Assembly: GCA_904063045.1 (NCBI GenBank)
Contig: CAJFCJ010000006.1
Coordinates: 4,852,408-4,916,407 of the forward strand
Origin: Dimorphilus gyrociliatus
Taxonomy: Eukaryota; Annelida; Polychaeta; Dinophilidae
Direction: 5' to 3'
DNA: 64,000 nt
Under the pieces are notes generated by a model that ran no database searches, was not told the origin of the DNA, and saw only the letters and a program-made list of their open reading frames with translations. Below are positions 34,592 to 46,714 of this stretch, in pieces. The position numbers and the translations under genes are program-made. Within the stretch, counting starts at the first letter, position 1. Every line of letters begins with the position of its first letter.

Positions 34592-34847
34592 TGTTTGTGG
34601 ATTTATTCAGGAATCTATTTTTGGAATACAGGGAAATAGACCTTCCTCTTTTACCAATGCTGATAATTTAATGAAAACATTGAGCACTCTAAAGTCTCTA
34701 GCGCTACCAGCTTTCATAAGATACTAAGACTCGCACCGAATTATGTACTTTTTTGAGTACTTTGAAAATTTCAGATAAGACAATAAAAAAGGTCAAGCTA
34801 CTTTTAAAATGTATTATTTATGATCAGTTGAATATAAGACTAATCTT

Positions 34848-35562
34848 TCAAGCCATTATATTATCATAAGCCATTTTGATGCAACAACCCATTAGAGAAA
34901 TGGCTCCAATGTAACCAAAACTTCCCCAATATCTTCCCTCAGGCTCTATAAAAGAAATTAACAAATTTAATCAAATTACATTTTGAATACTTTATAACAG
35001 AGAAACAAAGAAAAGATTTGCTTACTTCCAGTAGAATAGCCTCTAGCATATGCAATTTTTCCCAAAATATAAATGCCACCAGCTCCTGCGGCAAAGCGCT
35101 AAGAAAAATATGAAAATTAAGTTAATTAATAAAAGTATTATGAAGTTTATTTGCTTACTGGATATTCAATACCAGCGATTAGTAGCAAAGTCAAGAATGA
35201 TGGATTATTTTCCAACCTGATGAAAGGGCAAAAATAAAGTGAAAAGCTAAAATTTGCAATAGCTGAAAGTATTCTTTTTTAAGACATTACGTATTCTGAT
35301 GAGCTCTCTGAATACAATTGAATATGTTATCACCGCCATTTTCGCAGCTATACATAATTGGGTACTGAAAATAAAGTGTTCATAGTTGATATTAGTTTTT
35401 CCTAATATAAATAATATTTCACTTAAAAGTGAAAAATTTACTGACTTTAACGCCATATTGCTTTCTTGCTTTGCCAACTTTTATTCCAAGCCAAGTATTG
35501 ACCAATTGGGACCCAACAGCAGTTAGAATAACGTAACCATAATCTTTAGGTAGTCTGTCCAT
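34848..35562 (-). CDS. MGST3: Microsomal glutathione S-transferase 3 (MAPEG)
   Basis: A four-helix membrane enzyme with glutathione transferase, peroxidase and leukotriene C4 synthase-like activity. Exons (reverse) begin near 35562, 35365, 35218, 35100 and 35008 and read MDRLPKDYGYVILTAVGSQL, VGKARKQYGVKYPIMYS, FNCIQRAHQNT, NPSFLTLLLIAGIEYPRFAA, GYSTGEPEGRYWGS, then MGCCIKMAYDNIMA. YPIMYS and FNCIQRAHQNT are the MGST3 hallmarks, with the glutathione-binding Arg and Asn in the latter. Length (about 140) is normal. It was assembled from short exons that are not obvious as single frames. It is on the same strand as GTF2H5 and MARCH, about 260 bases upstream of GTF2H5. Confidence 0.93.
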
Positions 35563-36350
35563 GTTGATACACCTTTATAGAAGGTTATAAAAATTATATT
35601 ATATATTTCTTTATCATACTTTGAATGCAAATGAAGAGTGAAAGTACAATTTATGACATAGAAACATAAATATCATTGAAACTTTCGAAAAACAATAAAA
35701 GTACCTTGTTAATCAGGAATTTCTATCGTTGCCGGTAAACAAGAACGCTAAATGACCTTGTTGAGAAGACCTACAGAATGTTTTACATATCCACTTGACT
35801 TGGCGCCATAATTCAAAACAAATTACTTTATTGTTTTCTCGTCTATTGTTTTTTTCTTTGCACACTTTAATCATAATTTCACTCATTTTAATGAAAAGGA
35901 GGGAAAAAGCTCAACTTTTAACTCTTAAACATACTTATATTCTTATTTTGCCTTGCAGAATTCGTTTTGCTTACTATGCAAAAATGAAAATATTCTCATA
36001 TTTTCTTCATAAAATATGCCTCTCTTTCCCATTAAATCTCATTTCTTAATGCATAAATCTTTCAAATATATGTATAAATTATAATGTTTGCACTCAGGTT
36101 GGCAAAAAATCCCTTATTAAGCATTTAGAAAATAGTTAACCTTTTGATGAACCAGGTGTATGCGCCATAGAAAATGCTCTGATGATTCATATCCACAAGA
36201 TCAAGCTTTTGAACAGGGCTTGATAAATCTTTGAATCTCTGCAACATGTGTCGATGAATAACAAGTTTCTATCACGACACTAGGGGTATATAATGAGTGT
36301 AGAAAGTTCGTCAGTATCAATCTTCGGTTTGAAGAGAGAAAGAGAACAAG
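35563..36350. promoter_or_regulatory. Divergent upstream region, MGST3 and secreted Cys-module gene
   Basis: About 0.79 kb. The right end is a clear TATA promoter for the secreted-protein gene. The rest is AT-rich and without a supported gene (the frame at 35795-36049 is judged spurious). Confidence 0.5.
36287..36293 (+). promoter_or_regulatory. TATA box and initiator of the secreted Cys-module gene
   Basis: TATATAA at 36287-36293. An initiator-like TCAGT is at 36311-36315, about 26 bases downstream. The start codon is at 36351, giving a leader of about 38 bases. This is typical of a strongly expressed, cell-type-specific gene. Confidence 0.65.
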
Positions 36351-37731
36351 ATGAAAAAGTAAGAAAACTTTTAAAAGTTATTTTTATGTTGTTTAATTCC
36401 AAATTTTTTTTTTCAGTTTTATTGCAATCTGTATTTTAGCTCTAGTGGCTGTAGCAACATCTTTCCCATGCAAATCTTTTGATAAAAAAAGGCATGAGGC
36501 TTGTAAGACTGTTTTTTCAAATGGAACTGAATCTGAAGGAAGCGAATGCTCTGATGGAAAAGTTTGCACAGCTCCACCAAATGTTCAAGTTTACTTCTGC
36601 TCCGGAACTGATAATAAGAGACAAAGATGCAAAGTTGTTATTGATGAAAAAGAGGAAGAATTATCTGAATGCCCAGAGGGAAGCGAATGTCTTCTTGAAG
36701 AGAGAGAAAAAGTTGAATGGAGATGTAAATGCGCTGAAAATGACACAGAATGCGAAAAGAAAAGCAGACCATGGGCTAGACCAGTCGATAAAGGAATCTG
36801 CAAACTTATCGTCAATGGAACAAGCAAAGTTGAAAAAGAATGCGAAAATGGTTTAGTTTGCAAAAAACCCGCAGAGGTAAAAGTTTCTGTTTGCAAGAAA
36901 GTTGAGGAAGAAGCAGAAGAAGAAGAAGAAGAAGAAGAAGAAGAAACTGAAGGAGATGAAGATGAAGCAGATGCAGAGACTTTTGGCTCTTGGGAAAGAA
37001 GGAGAGGTGGAGACAGAAGAGTACGCAAAGATAGAAAGAGAGGCGGAGACAAAGAAGAAGGTGAAGACAAAGAAGAAGGAGAAGACAAAAAGAGAGGCGG
37101 AGACAGAAAAGAAAGGGGGGGTAGAAAGAGAGTTGGAGGTAGGAAAGGAAGAGGAGGTAAAAGGGGAGGTGGAAATCAAGACCGTAAAAAGGCCTTCAAA
37201 ATCTGCGATATGTCGATTGATGGACAAAAAGTTGAACGTGACTTTGCTGACTGTGAAGATAATGAAGAATGTGTAGAAGCTACTAGACCAGCTGAAAAAA
37301 TAGTCGAAAAATGGCATTGTTCCTGTCCAGAGGGAGATGAAGAATGTGAGAAAAAGCATAAAAACATCAACAAACCACAAAGACTTGAGCATGGTGTCAG
37401 ATCAAAAAGACCTGGACATGGTGGTAGATCAAAAAGACCTGGACGTGGTGGTAGATCCGAGGGTGACAAGCCAGAGAGACCAGAAGGTGACAAGCCAGAG
37501 AGACCAGAAGGTGACAAACCAGAGAGACCAGAAGGTGACAAGCCAGAGGGAGATGCCTCTGAACCCGCAAGAAATGGAAATAACCAAAACAGATCTGGCC
37601 AAAACAAGCCAAAAAGAAATGAGGGAGATAAACCAGAGAAATCTGATGAAGATAAGCCAAAGAAACGCGAAGGAGGGAAACAAGAGAGACCAGAACATGG
37701 TGACAGAAAACGAGGAGGAAGAAGACAATAA
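36351..37731 (+). CDS. Secreted Cys-module protein with charged repeat tail (unknown family)
   Basis: Exon 1 (36351-36358) holds ATG AAA AA; exon 2 (from about 36418) completes MKNFIAICILALVAVATSFP, a textbook signal peptide. The mature protein has four copies of a Cys module, C-x13-15-C-x5-C-x10-15-C, two of them ending C-x-C: KTVFSNG..., KVVIDEK..., KLIVNGT... and DMSIDGQ.... Copies 3 and 4 are separated by a poly-Glu run and a long Arg/Lys/Gly/Glu/Asp-rich segment. The tail has two RSKRPG(H/R)GG units and four EGDKPERP-like units. It is extremely charged and hydrophilic. I recognise no family. An extracellular matrix, mucus, tube or adhesive secretion protein is an inference from the composition. 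Antisense frames over it are compositional shadows. Confidence 0.85.
36911..36952 (+). repeat. GAA-rich tract encoding poly-Glu
   Basis: A tandem GAA run inside the secreted-protein gene, encoding E-rich residues after cysteine module 3. Confidence 0.85.
37399..37457 (+). repeat. 27-base tandem repeat (RSKRPGHGG units)
   Basis: Two full copies and a partial third of a 27-base unit encoding RSKRPG(H/R)GG in the tail of the secreted protein. Confidence 0.85.
37459..37548 (+). repeat. 24-base tandem repeat (EGDKPERP units)
   Basis: About 3.75 nearly identical copies of a 24-base unit encoding EGDKPERP. The near identity at the nucleotide level suggests recent slippage or unequal exchange. Confidence 0.9.
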
Positions 37732-37944
37732 TTAATTAAAATATTTGCTGGATCAAATATTCTCTGTCTTTCTGATTTGATCTGCTTGTTACAAGCAATC
37801 AATCCTACTTTGATAAACAACGTAAACAATTAGTTAGAAGCACAAATACATTGATTAATCATATCGCAACTGTTTTCTCTTTCGTTTATTTCGACAGTTT
37901 ATTCAAATGAAGGACACTTCAGTAGTTTTTAGCTTAAACTTTAC

Positions 37945-40900
37945 TCAATCATTTACAGCACCTTTGTTATTTGGAAAAGAAGATTGTTGAACATCTTCAG
38001 AATCGTCTACTTTCTGATATTTTTTGCGTAGTCTTTCCTTTATCAAGATACCTTTTATCAGCAATTTCCATCTTTCTAGTACTCGCTTTTCCTTTTTCTA
38101 CAAAAAATTTATTTAAATATAATTAGTAAACTAAGTGTTTTATTACTTGAGCTTCTTTCTCTGCCATTATCTCCTGTTCTTCATCCCAAGCTGCAAGTAA
38201 TATGTCTTTGCTCTCCTCCGGAACAACATAACCATCAACACTGTTGCGAATAAATAATATTAATAATATAATACTCTGCTTCCTTAGTTCAAAACTTTAC
38301 ACTGGATGGTTGAAGCCTCCGTGAAAGTCCCAACTAGTTACTGCAGGGACACAGTCAATATTCAACTTTCTACCTACCTTGTTTAGTCCTGGTACTATAA
38401 GAATTCAAAGTTAAAGAGAAGATTAATGGTATTTGACTACTAACGTCTCAAATGTACACCTCCTTTCGGTAACATAGATTCTTTATACAATTCAACATTA
38501 CCATATTGGTTACGAGGAACTCTGCCATTTTCAACCGGATCTGGTGTATATACCTCCGTTTGCCATTCCCCAAACAATTCAGCTTTTGGCTCTTCTACAT
38601 AGACATGTTTCTTTAAGAATTATAATTTGTGTAATTCTTTCAAATATAAAATATTTAGACCTTACTTTATTTTTTCTAGCTTTCACAGTTTTGTATGGAA
38701 TTTCGAAAGGTTTTACCTGCCTTCCCTCTCGAGTCCAAGTTTCTCTTGTATGAAGCTATTTGAAAAGAGGAGAATGGTGAAATTTGAAAAAAATTTGTCA
38801 ATATTTTACCGTATGAACACACTCTCTTACGTATACTTCTTCGTTTCTTATAAAGCCAATAGGTGCAGCTTCTGGAGGGTAAATAGCCTGAAATTTCAAC
38901 AGATGTCGCTTCAGTGCGTACAAGGCATGATTTTTATATTCGTTGATAGTTTTCGGTAAAGGTTCTTCTCTTTTCTTGTCTAAAAAACATAAGTCAATAC
39001 GCATGTAATTAAATCTCCATGACCTTTGACCTACCAAGGATAAGTTTATTTTCATCTTCATCCCTTTTAGACTTTGATTCAAATATTTCCTGAGTTTGTT
39101 TCCACCAGTTATGATCGGCCCGAAGTTTTCGATTGTTAACGTTAAATTTCGCTGAATATTTCTCCGTTAGATCCTTCATTGTATTATCTGAGCATTGAGT
39201 CACTAGATTAATTTCATTCCTTTATTTTGATTTTATATTACTAACCTGGATTAAAGCCGATGACATAAACCAGAGTATTAGAGCAACGATCTTCCATGCT
39301 TGATGTACAATTAACATCCATATTAACAAAATCTACACAAATCCATTTTTTTTCCTTTTTCAAATATACTTCACACCAAATATCTACGTCTATTTTTTCT
39401 TCTAACCCATCACTACTTGATTCAGAAAGAATTTTGATAGGTTTAAACTCTTCCTTAGCACATGTTCCCTTTTTTGATTTCTTTGATTGACTTTTTCCAA
39501 CAACTTCAAAATCGGAATCGTCAGAATTGGAAAAAGTGGAAATTTTTACCGCAGATTTATTGCTTTGTTTCTTATTTCGTATTCTAGTAGAAGATCGTTT
39601 TTTCAACTTTTTCGACGCACTGAAATATTTACTTTCACTATTATTGTCCGTTTCCTCAATGTCGACTTTTTCGTCTATTTCTGTCTCCTCTTCCTCAACA
39701 GGCACATCTTCATCATCTTCGGATGAATCTTCTATTACTAATTTCTTAACTTTCTTTTTAGGTATTGCGGCGGGATTTTTTACGTGTTTTCGTTTGGTGC
39801 TATTCTTTGCTACTAGATGACACTTAGGAATCTGAAGGTAATAGTTTTCTTATACTTTTTTCATAGTAATAATAATCGATGACTCATACTTTTTCTCTAA
39901 AATGAAGAGGATAGAAAGACATGACAAGACGAACTTCTAGACCAAAACCTTGTAATATTCCGATACAACTCTAGAAAATTAGAAAGTATTAAAAGTGTAT
40001 TATTTAAGAAATTTGATTAAAAGCTTACTAAGATATATTCTGTTCGAGAAAATGCCACTCCTCTTGTAATAGTACACTCAAGACGTTCAGCCTGTTTATT
40101 ATAATTAATTAAACTGATAAGAAATATTAAGCTTTGTATGAAATAGTTATTACAATATTTCCTTTCACATTTTCATCTTTTATATTCATCTTTACTATTT
40201 CAGTTATAGAATTAACTAACTTCCTTAGAGTTTCAATACCCCAGTTTTTCATTGCCGTTTTCAAGAATATAAACGAAGGCTTAACTGAGAGAGAAACAGC
40301 TCTGAATATGTCTCCTTTTAGTACATCATTAACATATCTACCATGAGCAAGTAATAGTAGTAGATGGACCTTTAATACAGACAAACATATATATATACTG
40401 TATATAATATTATTTCATTATTATACAGTATATGCTCTACAAACTTTATGCATCCATGAAAATGTGTCTCTTTTATATTTAGCCATCCAATATTTGAACC
40501 ATTCCATCATCCTCTCCTTCTTGCTGTAACAACAACACTACTTTTAAGGGATATTTTTAAATGTCTATGAAAAAAACCTTTTCCTTTTTAATTGTCCTGG
40601 AATATGGTCTAATTTGATGTTGACCTCCTCTGATGGTTTAACGTAATCGTCCTCATTTTCGGCATTTTCCACTTCTTCCCAATCACTACCTTCTGATTCC
40701 ATTCCATCTTTCTTATTCTGCTTTGAGTGAACTTTTCCTTCCATTGCTTGAAGTACATCAGTAACGGATGAACAGTTCATTAGTTCAGGGCAAGACTTGA
40801 TCAGTGCAGGTTTTTTAGGTGTAGAATCATCACTGTCTGTAAAATCTTCTTGTTCTACATCGTCTACTTTTGTTTCCAATGTTGCTTCTTTAACCATTGA

Positions 40901-41162
40901 CTTTTCGGAAAGTGGTACCTTTTCACCATCTTTCAACGATTTTCCACCGGATGATGAGGCTATTTCAGAGTTTTTCTTTGCGTTAATCGAAGTTTTATCA
41001 TCGTCATCTTCTGGAGACTTGCGATTTTTTGTCTCTGTTGCTGTGATACTGGGTGAACGCTTTTTGGCTTTGGAAGCCGGTGCTTTTCTGGTAGCGAGCG
41101 ATAAAAGGAGAATTTACGCAATCTTCCCCTAACCAATGAAATTATACAAACCTTTTCGACAT
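37945..41162 (-). CDS. XPC: XPC/Rad4, nucleotide excision repair damage sensor
   Basis: XPC binds helix distortions and recruits TFIIH. Exon 1 is tiny (41162 to about 41152, MSK plus part of a codon) and splices to [15 protein letters not shown] basic/acidic N-terminal half (about 41090-40565) is followed by a transglutaminase-like fold spread over short exons, with a second low-complexity insert (39705-39450: [11 protein letters not shown]..., [11 protein letters not shown]...). Then come [27 protein letters not shown] and the beta-hairpin domains: [20 protein letters not shown] (BHD1), VYVRECVHT, the BHD2/3 exons near 38700-38330, and [21 protein letters not shown]. The stop is at 37945 after NNKGAVND. 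At least ten short exons; intermediate boundaries are approximate. It is convergent with the secreted-protein gene, 213 bases apart. Confidence 0.92.
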
Positions 41163-41964
41163 GACGTAAGAAAAGTCAATGTATGTATCCCTTCACCAAT
41201 AGAAAATTGCCTTGTTTGCCAAAACTCTACTTAAGCAGTCATACGAAAGTTGAAGAATGAAAGAGAAAGGGAGTCTAATTTGAAGAAGTTAATAACGATA
41301 ACTAACCAATCAGAATTTAGTATTCACTTTGGAGCTAATAGGTGGCGCTTCATAAAAGTGTTTTATTCAAGTTTGAATTTTTGGAAGAGACTTACAACTA
41401 TTTCATAAATTGTTTGCATAACGAATAAATAAATAATACATTAATAGTTAAAGGTAAGATTATTGGTGAGATAATCAAATATTTTACCTTTCATTTATAG
41501 GTCAATGTATTTAAAGCAAAAAGTATAAAATTTACGGAATGATGAAAGGTTTATTTCATTCTTTTTTTCCTATTTGCCTATTAGAAAATATCGATTTTCC
41601 GATAAAGAACTCACGAATAAAACTGTAAAGAAAAAGAAAGTCTTAAGAATTGTTTTATTCTCTGGATAAATCAAATAATAGATAAACAATACGAAAAATT
41701 CTATCATTCGATAATTTGATCCGTAAGATCATTATTTAGAATATTTCATAAGATTCCTAAAATGGCAAGAATTTTTCTTCTCAACTATGATCATATCCTA
41801 GATTCTTTCAAAGAAAATCTACTTTCCCATTGAATGCAGTTAATAACAAGAAACTTATTGCACGTAGCCAGTTAATAATGTTTGACCAATAGATGGCACC
41901 ACAGCCATATGAATCTACATTTCGTCTTCTCTCTGTTTTTTGCTGTCGCTTCTATTCGTTGCAG
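41163..41964. other. Intergenic region, XPC start to SLC10 3' end
   Basis: About 0.8 kb. XPC promoter plus SLC10 3' flank. No TATA box, repeat or further gene is recognised. Confidence 0.45.
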
Positions 41965-44745
41965 TTATAGAACGGTTACACGTTCATCTATAAGCACTTG
42001 ACTGTCGCAGACATCTTCAAGTCCCTTAGTTCTAAGACCCGTAGGTAAAGATGCAACATTCGAAGCAGCAATTAGACTAGCTACAATGCTAAAATGCCTA
42101 TTTTTCTTTTCTTTCCTTTTCTTGCATATCTTTTTCAAGCAGTTGCGTCCCGCAAAGAGTAACTTGGCGGCAGCGAAGGGTATCGGAGTGGCGAATAGTA
42201 TCCAAATAGGCATGGTTGATAGAAGATCAGAGTCTGGTGAACCAACTGTAAAACGAACAATAGCCAACGCTAACATTGAATTTTTCGTTGTACATTCAGC
42301 CCTTATTGCCTTCCTTCCTTTAGCATCAATTGTCCTACAATTTAAATACGAACATCCAATACCAAAGCAATAATTTAGTATGACGAACAAACTAGAGGCA
42401 AATAACGAGTTGAATGTTAACAGAGAGAGCATGTATATGTTTATATACATTCCTAAAGTTATAAACAGTATAGAGAACAGCAGTAAAAATGGTTTAATAA
42501 ACCAAGTTAACAATCCTTCAGCAAAACCAGGTCCTATTCGCCGAAGGTATATACCAACAAAAAAAGAGGCAATATATCCCAATAACCATATCTGTTAGAT
42601 ATATAATACATAAATAATGAGCAAGTCGTCGGTAAGAATTTATTGTTGTAGAGAAAAAAACAAAAATCTACATGTCTACCTCTGTATAAAGTAGGCTGGA
42701 AGAGTCGATTGGGAATATTTGCCAGGCTATAAATAACCAAAAAGGACCAGAGGCTGCAAGAATGAAGAAAAACAAAAGAATAATGTATAATATTAACATG
42801 TAGACATTTATTAAGAGTGAGAAAGAAAAGAAAGAAAGAAATATCAGGTGTAAACATTGCGTGAATATTAACTATTCTCGGTTGTTCCCTTGAAAAAAGA
42901 AAACGACAGGAAAAGTGTATGGAAGCTGATTAATTGAAATCGGTATACGTGCCCAATTTGTCCCCTACTATATATTATTCCCAATGGTCTCATCAATATA
43001 AACATGACTAACGCGTTTCTAGGTCCTCTTCTTTTTGATGAAGACTAACCTAATTTAAAATTATTGATAGGGGGGGAAAAAATCCTACAATCTGAGCACG
43101 TAGGCCTAAATATTAGATTTTTTTTCCTTTTTATTGTAATCTTCTAAAAGTGGTAATGATCAATTTTAAAAGAATTAAGTTTCTTCTCATTTTACTGTTT
43201 TGCAACTATGGATTGAGGTTAAAGGTCATTAAAGTTAAAAAGAAAAAGCTTTGCGTGTTTGTAAAGATCTTCTCGAACTTGTTCTCTTTTTTTTTGTTTT
43301 TACAGCAAGGAGATTAAGAGATTGATGACTCTTTTTCTGTGTGCGTTTTACATGTAGCAAAGTAATAGGCCTAAGTAATAGAGAAATGTTCGAGAAAGGT
43401 AAAAATTGAAAAAGAAAAGGAAAAGAGTCTAAAAAAAAAGAAAACTAAACTGACCCAGAGCGAAACAAGCGCTCAGAAGATTAATAGCTGAGCTTAATGC
43501 CTTCTCGCCGTCTAACATCGACGTAATGATGAAGCCGAGTCCGCCGCCGGCAAGGCAGGAAACATAAAAAGCTCCCAAACCCTCATCTTTGCTCAATAAG
43601 CAGGCAAAAGATAGGGAAAGAGCCACCTGTATAGAAAAAATTCCAAAGATGCAATCTATCTTCCTTCAAATGGATATGATAAATTAAATTAAATAATAAG
43701 AAACTTATTATTCCTTACTAGAGGAGAACTAAATTGACAAATAGCCACTGAAAGTAGAGTTTGCCATTTTTGCTGCCGAATTGCCTCCAATTTAGTGACT
43801 AGGCCAAGAGAAAGACTATTGAGCATAGAAACAGATGCAATTACGCAATCGAATATGTAGTCGGGTAATTTCCGTTTCCTAACAATGACTAAACGATATT
43901 GAACAGTTGTGGTATAATTTCCATGTAAGAATTTCACTGCGAAGATTGTAGGAGTAGAGTTTTTTTATGGGTGGTTATACGAATAGAACGAATAGTGGAC
44001 ATTTATCTGGATAACTCTATATAAAAGTCCTATTAAAGATATAGATTAATGCTGTCTCTTCTAAGCTCCTTTCAATAGAATCGAAAATTAAAGGAACATT
44101 CTTCCGATGAGTTAAGGATACTTGAGTGGATACTAAAAAATCGATTTACAAGAGGATAAAGCATCAGAATAGGACAATCTAACGCCTTTAAGCTAGCCAC
44201 TTTTTACGAGATGAATTGAGTGGCATAAACAAAAATATCAAATTGAAAATGGAAAAAAGATACCCTATCTTCTCAACACCACAGATGTCGCTACAATCGA
44301 CAATATAATCTTCAAAATTCAGAACAAGATAATAAGTAATATATTTTGCCATCTTGTTGTATCAGTATATATGATTAAGCTATAAATAATCCTTCTATTC
44401 TGTTCGAATCGTATAATCACCCGAAAAAGTAGCTCGGCCAACGCAAACCGGTTGTATAAGGAAAAAAGACGATGTTCGATTAGTCAGTTCTAATAAAACC
44501 CAGGCACTAGAATTAAAAGTATTCTGAACAGAAGATTCAGGCAACGCTACTCTATGATCTTCTGATCGTACTTTTATATCCATTATATCCGAATAATTCC
44601 ATGCAAATGTCACTATACTGGATTGATCAAGGCGGAAATGAGAATTTTGAGTAGGTACAAATAGTAAGTTGGCGTTTGAGAAGTTGACGAGAGAGAGTAG
44701 GAGGAAGGGCAACATGCTTTTTAATCCGTCAACGACCAACGTCAA
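41965..44745 (-). CDS. SLC10-family carrier (SLC10A3/A5-like) with an extracellular N-domain
   Basis: SLC10 proteins carry bile acids or steroid sulfates, usually with sodium. Exons (reverse): 44745 to about 44424; about 43938-43722; about 43626-43457; about 42766-42676; about 42597-41965. A signal peptide (MLPFLLLSLVNFSNA) and an Ig/beta-like domain with N-glycosylation sites precede the carrier, as in SLC10A3/A5. Carrier segments include YIFDCVIASVSMLNSLSLG, a GGGLGFIIT loop, SGPFWLFIAWQIFP, GYIASFFVGIYLRRIGPGF and AECTTKNSMLALAIV. The last matches the family E-x3-Q-N motif with Lys for Gln, and GGGLGF replaces GGxLSN, so residues at both sodium sites are lost. A basic cytoplasmic tail (CKKRKEKKNRH) follows. 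Confidence 0.82.
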
Positions 44746-44925
44746 AGTGGGTGTGCAAGGCGCTGCGTAGCGAAAAGGAAAATTTCTCAGCTAATCTGTC
44801 AGCTAATCAAATATTGACTCGCTACTTTGTATACAACTACTTTTGTAAGTATTCCTCTTTTACATAAAGGAAGAAAACTTTTATAAATTACTCACTTTAA
44901 AGTTTTTGCAAATAAATAAAAAAAA

Positions 44926-44948
44926 ACAACAACAACAACAACAACAAA
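44926..44948. repeat. (CAA)n microsatellite
   Basis: A CAA/ACA triplet run following an A stretch. Confidence 0.85.
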
Positions 44949-45393
44949 AGCGCTGTTTATAAAAGAAACAGAATGAAACAGAAATATCCTAATTTATCTA
45001 TAAATTGCTTTTTTTATATAAAGGTTATGTAATTTATTAATTTAACTATAGCTTGTTAATGTATTATTAATTATTTAGCAATACTTCAACTATACAAAAC
45101 TCCTTACTACTTAAACATGTTTCTTATTTTTATTTTTATGCTTTTAATACCTTTTTTGCCACTCCTCTCTACTCCTCCTTTCCACTTCGTTCCGTATTCC
45201 CTTTTCTCTAGTAGAATATTTAAGAATTGAAACAATGGCTATGTTGCATTGCATATTTAAGTGTGTATTTTAATAGTAGTTTTTTCTTAATATAACAAAC
45301 AAGCATAAAGAAATATAAAACAACAAACCAATTTTTGTTTGTGCAAACTTTCCTTCCCTTTTTTTCTCTCCCTTTAAAAGGAAATAAAAGATG

Positions 45394-45394
<1 letters not shown>

Positions 45395-45425
<31 letters not shown>
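45395..45425. repeat. (GA)n/(GACA)n microsatellite
   Basis: A GAGAGA run grading into GACA tetranucleotide repeats. Confidence 0.85.
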
Positions 45426-45495
45426 GCAGAGTAAGTGTTGCTATCGAATAAATACCAACAAAACAGGAAAACATATTCTAGACAGTCCCTGCCCC

Positions 45496-45498
<3 letters not shown>

Positions 45499-45527
<29 letters not shown>
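45499..45527. repeat. (TC)n microsatellite
   Basis: An uninterrupted TC dinucleotide run. Confidence 0.9.
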
Positions 45528-45530
<3 letters not shown>

Positions 45531-46080
45531 CTTCCTTATACACATACTTATACGATATTTATAAATATAATTGAACATATTCCTTTAATTTGTCTACAGT
45601 ACGCCAACCCCTACAAAGCAGCTTTTCTTATTCTGATCATTCTTTTTTCCCCTTCATTTCTCTCTCGCTCTCTCAAAGATTAGAGAAATGTATCACAATT
45701 AATTTTACAAAGCAATCCTCTTCTTATCACTTATCCCATTTCAAATTCTACTATTATGCATAACTTTAAACTAGGTCAATATAATGGTTTTTAATTGTTT
45801 TTAATTGCGTTATAATATCTAGCTTAAGAGGTAAATACCGCAAAGTAGTTGCGAGGTATTAACACTCATAAAAAATATTTTTTAAGATTTATTATAAGTA
45901 AACAATCGTTGAATATTTTATATAAATAATTCTATATAGAAGAAGATTAGAATAGATTTGAACTATTTCTCGGTCACTTGAAAACCCCAAAAATGAAAAG
46001 AAATCCTTTGCTAAAAAAAAATCGGTGTTATAAATCTTAAAATTGATTTTTTTTGTTACGACCACAAAGGGATTGAGATA

Positions 46081-46117
46081 AGAGAAGGAGAGAGAGAAAG
46101 AGAGAGAGAGAGAGAGG
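46081..46117. repeat. (GA)n microsatellite
   Basis: An imperfect GA run. Confidence 0.85.
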
Positions 46118-46714
46118 ATATAATATACAAATTAGTTTACTATATGAAAAGATTAAAGTTTAATTCATTTTATTTTATTAGTTTACGACATCAGCCTAAT
46201 CATTTTATTTTCTCTTTCTATCTCTTTTTTTAGCCCATCCTTTCTCTCTCTTTTTTTTTTACACTCTCCATCGCTATTCACGCTGCCCATTGGTCAGTAC
46301 AATAGACCAATTAGAGGTATATATTTGAAATCATGCATATTAATGAAGTTCTAAAGAACGGTAATTTTCATCTTTAATTAACTGAATAATTTTTATTAAG
46401 CCCATTCTAATAACAGAATTATAAAAAAACTATACGCCTGAGTAGTTTGACAATATAGCAATAAATAGCTATAAATATATCTATATATAAATATATATAA
46501 TAGAAAGAAGTAGATCATTGATCCCAAGAAGAAGATTTCCTCAACAAGATAATTTTATAATAATAAGAGAATGGTTTTGGCACAAATCTGCAGTTTTCTT
46601 TTTTAATGAGAGAAGTAAAGAAAGGAAAAGGAAAGAAGAGTTTTGACATATCTTCTTCCTTTTTTTCCCATTAGTTGCATACGAAATAATTCCAGTTTTC
46701 CTTGTAGATATATA

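Larger units (their letters stand above)
44746..46714. other. 2 kb intergenic region with microsatellites
   Basis: SLC10 promoter side and the Hes 3' flank. It holds CAA (44926-44948), GACA (about 45395-45425), TC (45499-45527) and GA (46081-46117) tracts. The open frames at 45220-45683 are generated by these tracts. No gene is seen. Confidence 0.55.

Noticed and set aside
34349-34639. 96-codon + strand frame
   Set aside because: Antisense shadow of the spliced GTF2H5 gene.
36591-37392. Long Ser/Pro- and Phe-rich antisense frames opposite the secreted Cys-module gene
   Set aside because: Produced by the GAA/AGA-biased coding strand; no splice signals, signal peptide or similarity; the sense frame has a clear promoter and signal peptide.
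37399-37548. Short direct repeats resembling a CRISPR array
   Set aside because: They are in-frame 27- and 24-base coding repeats without spacers, in a eukaryotic gene.
45220-45683. Frames rich in Ser/Leu across TC and GA tracts
   Set aside because: Generated by microsatellites; no conserved content.
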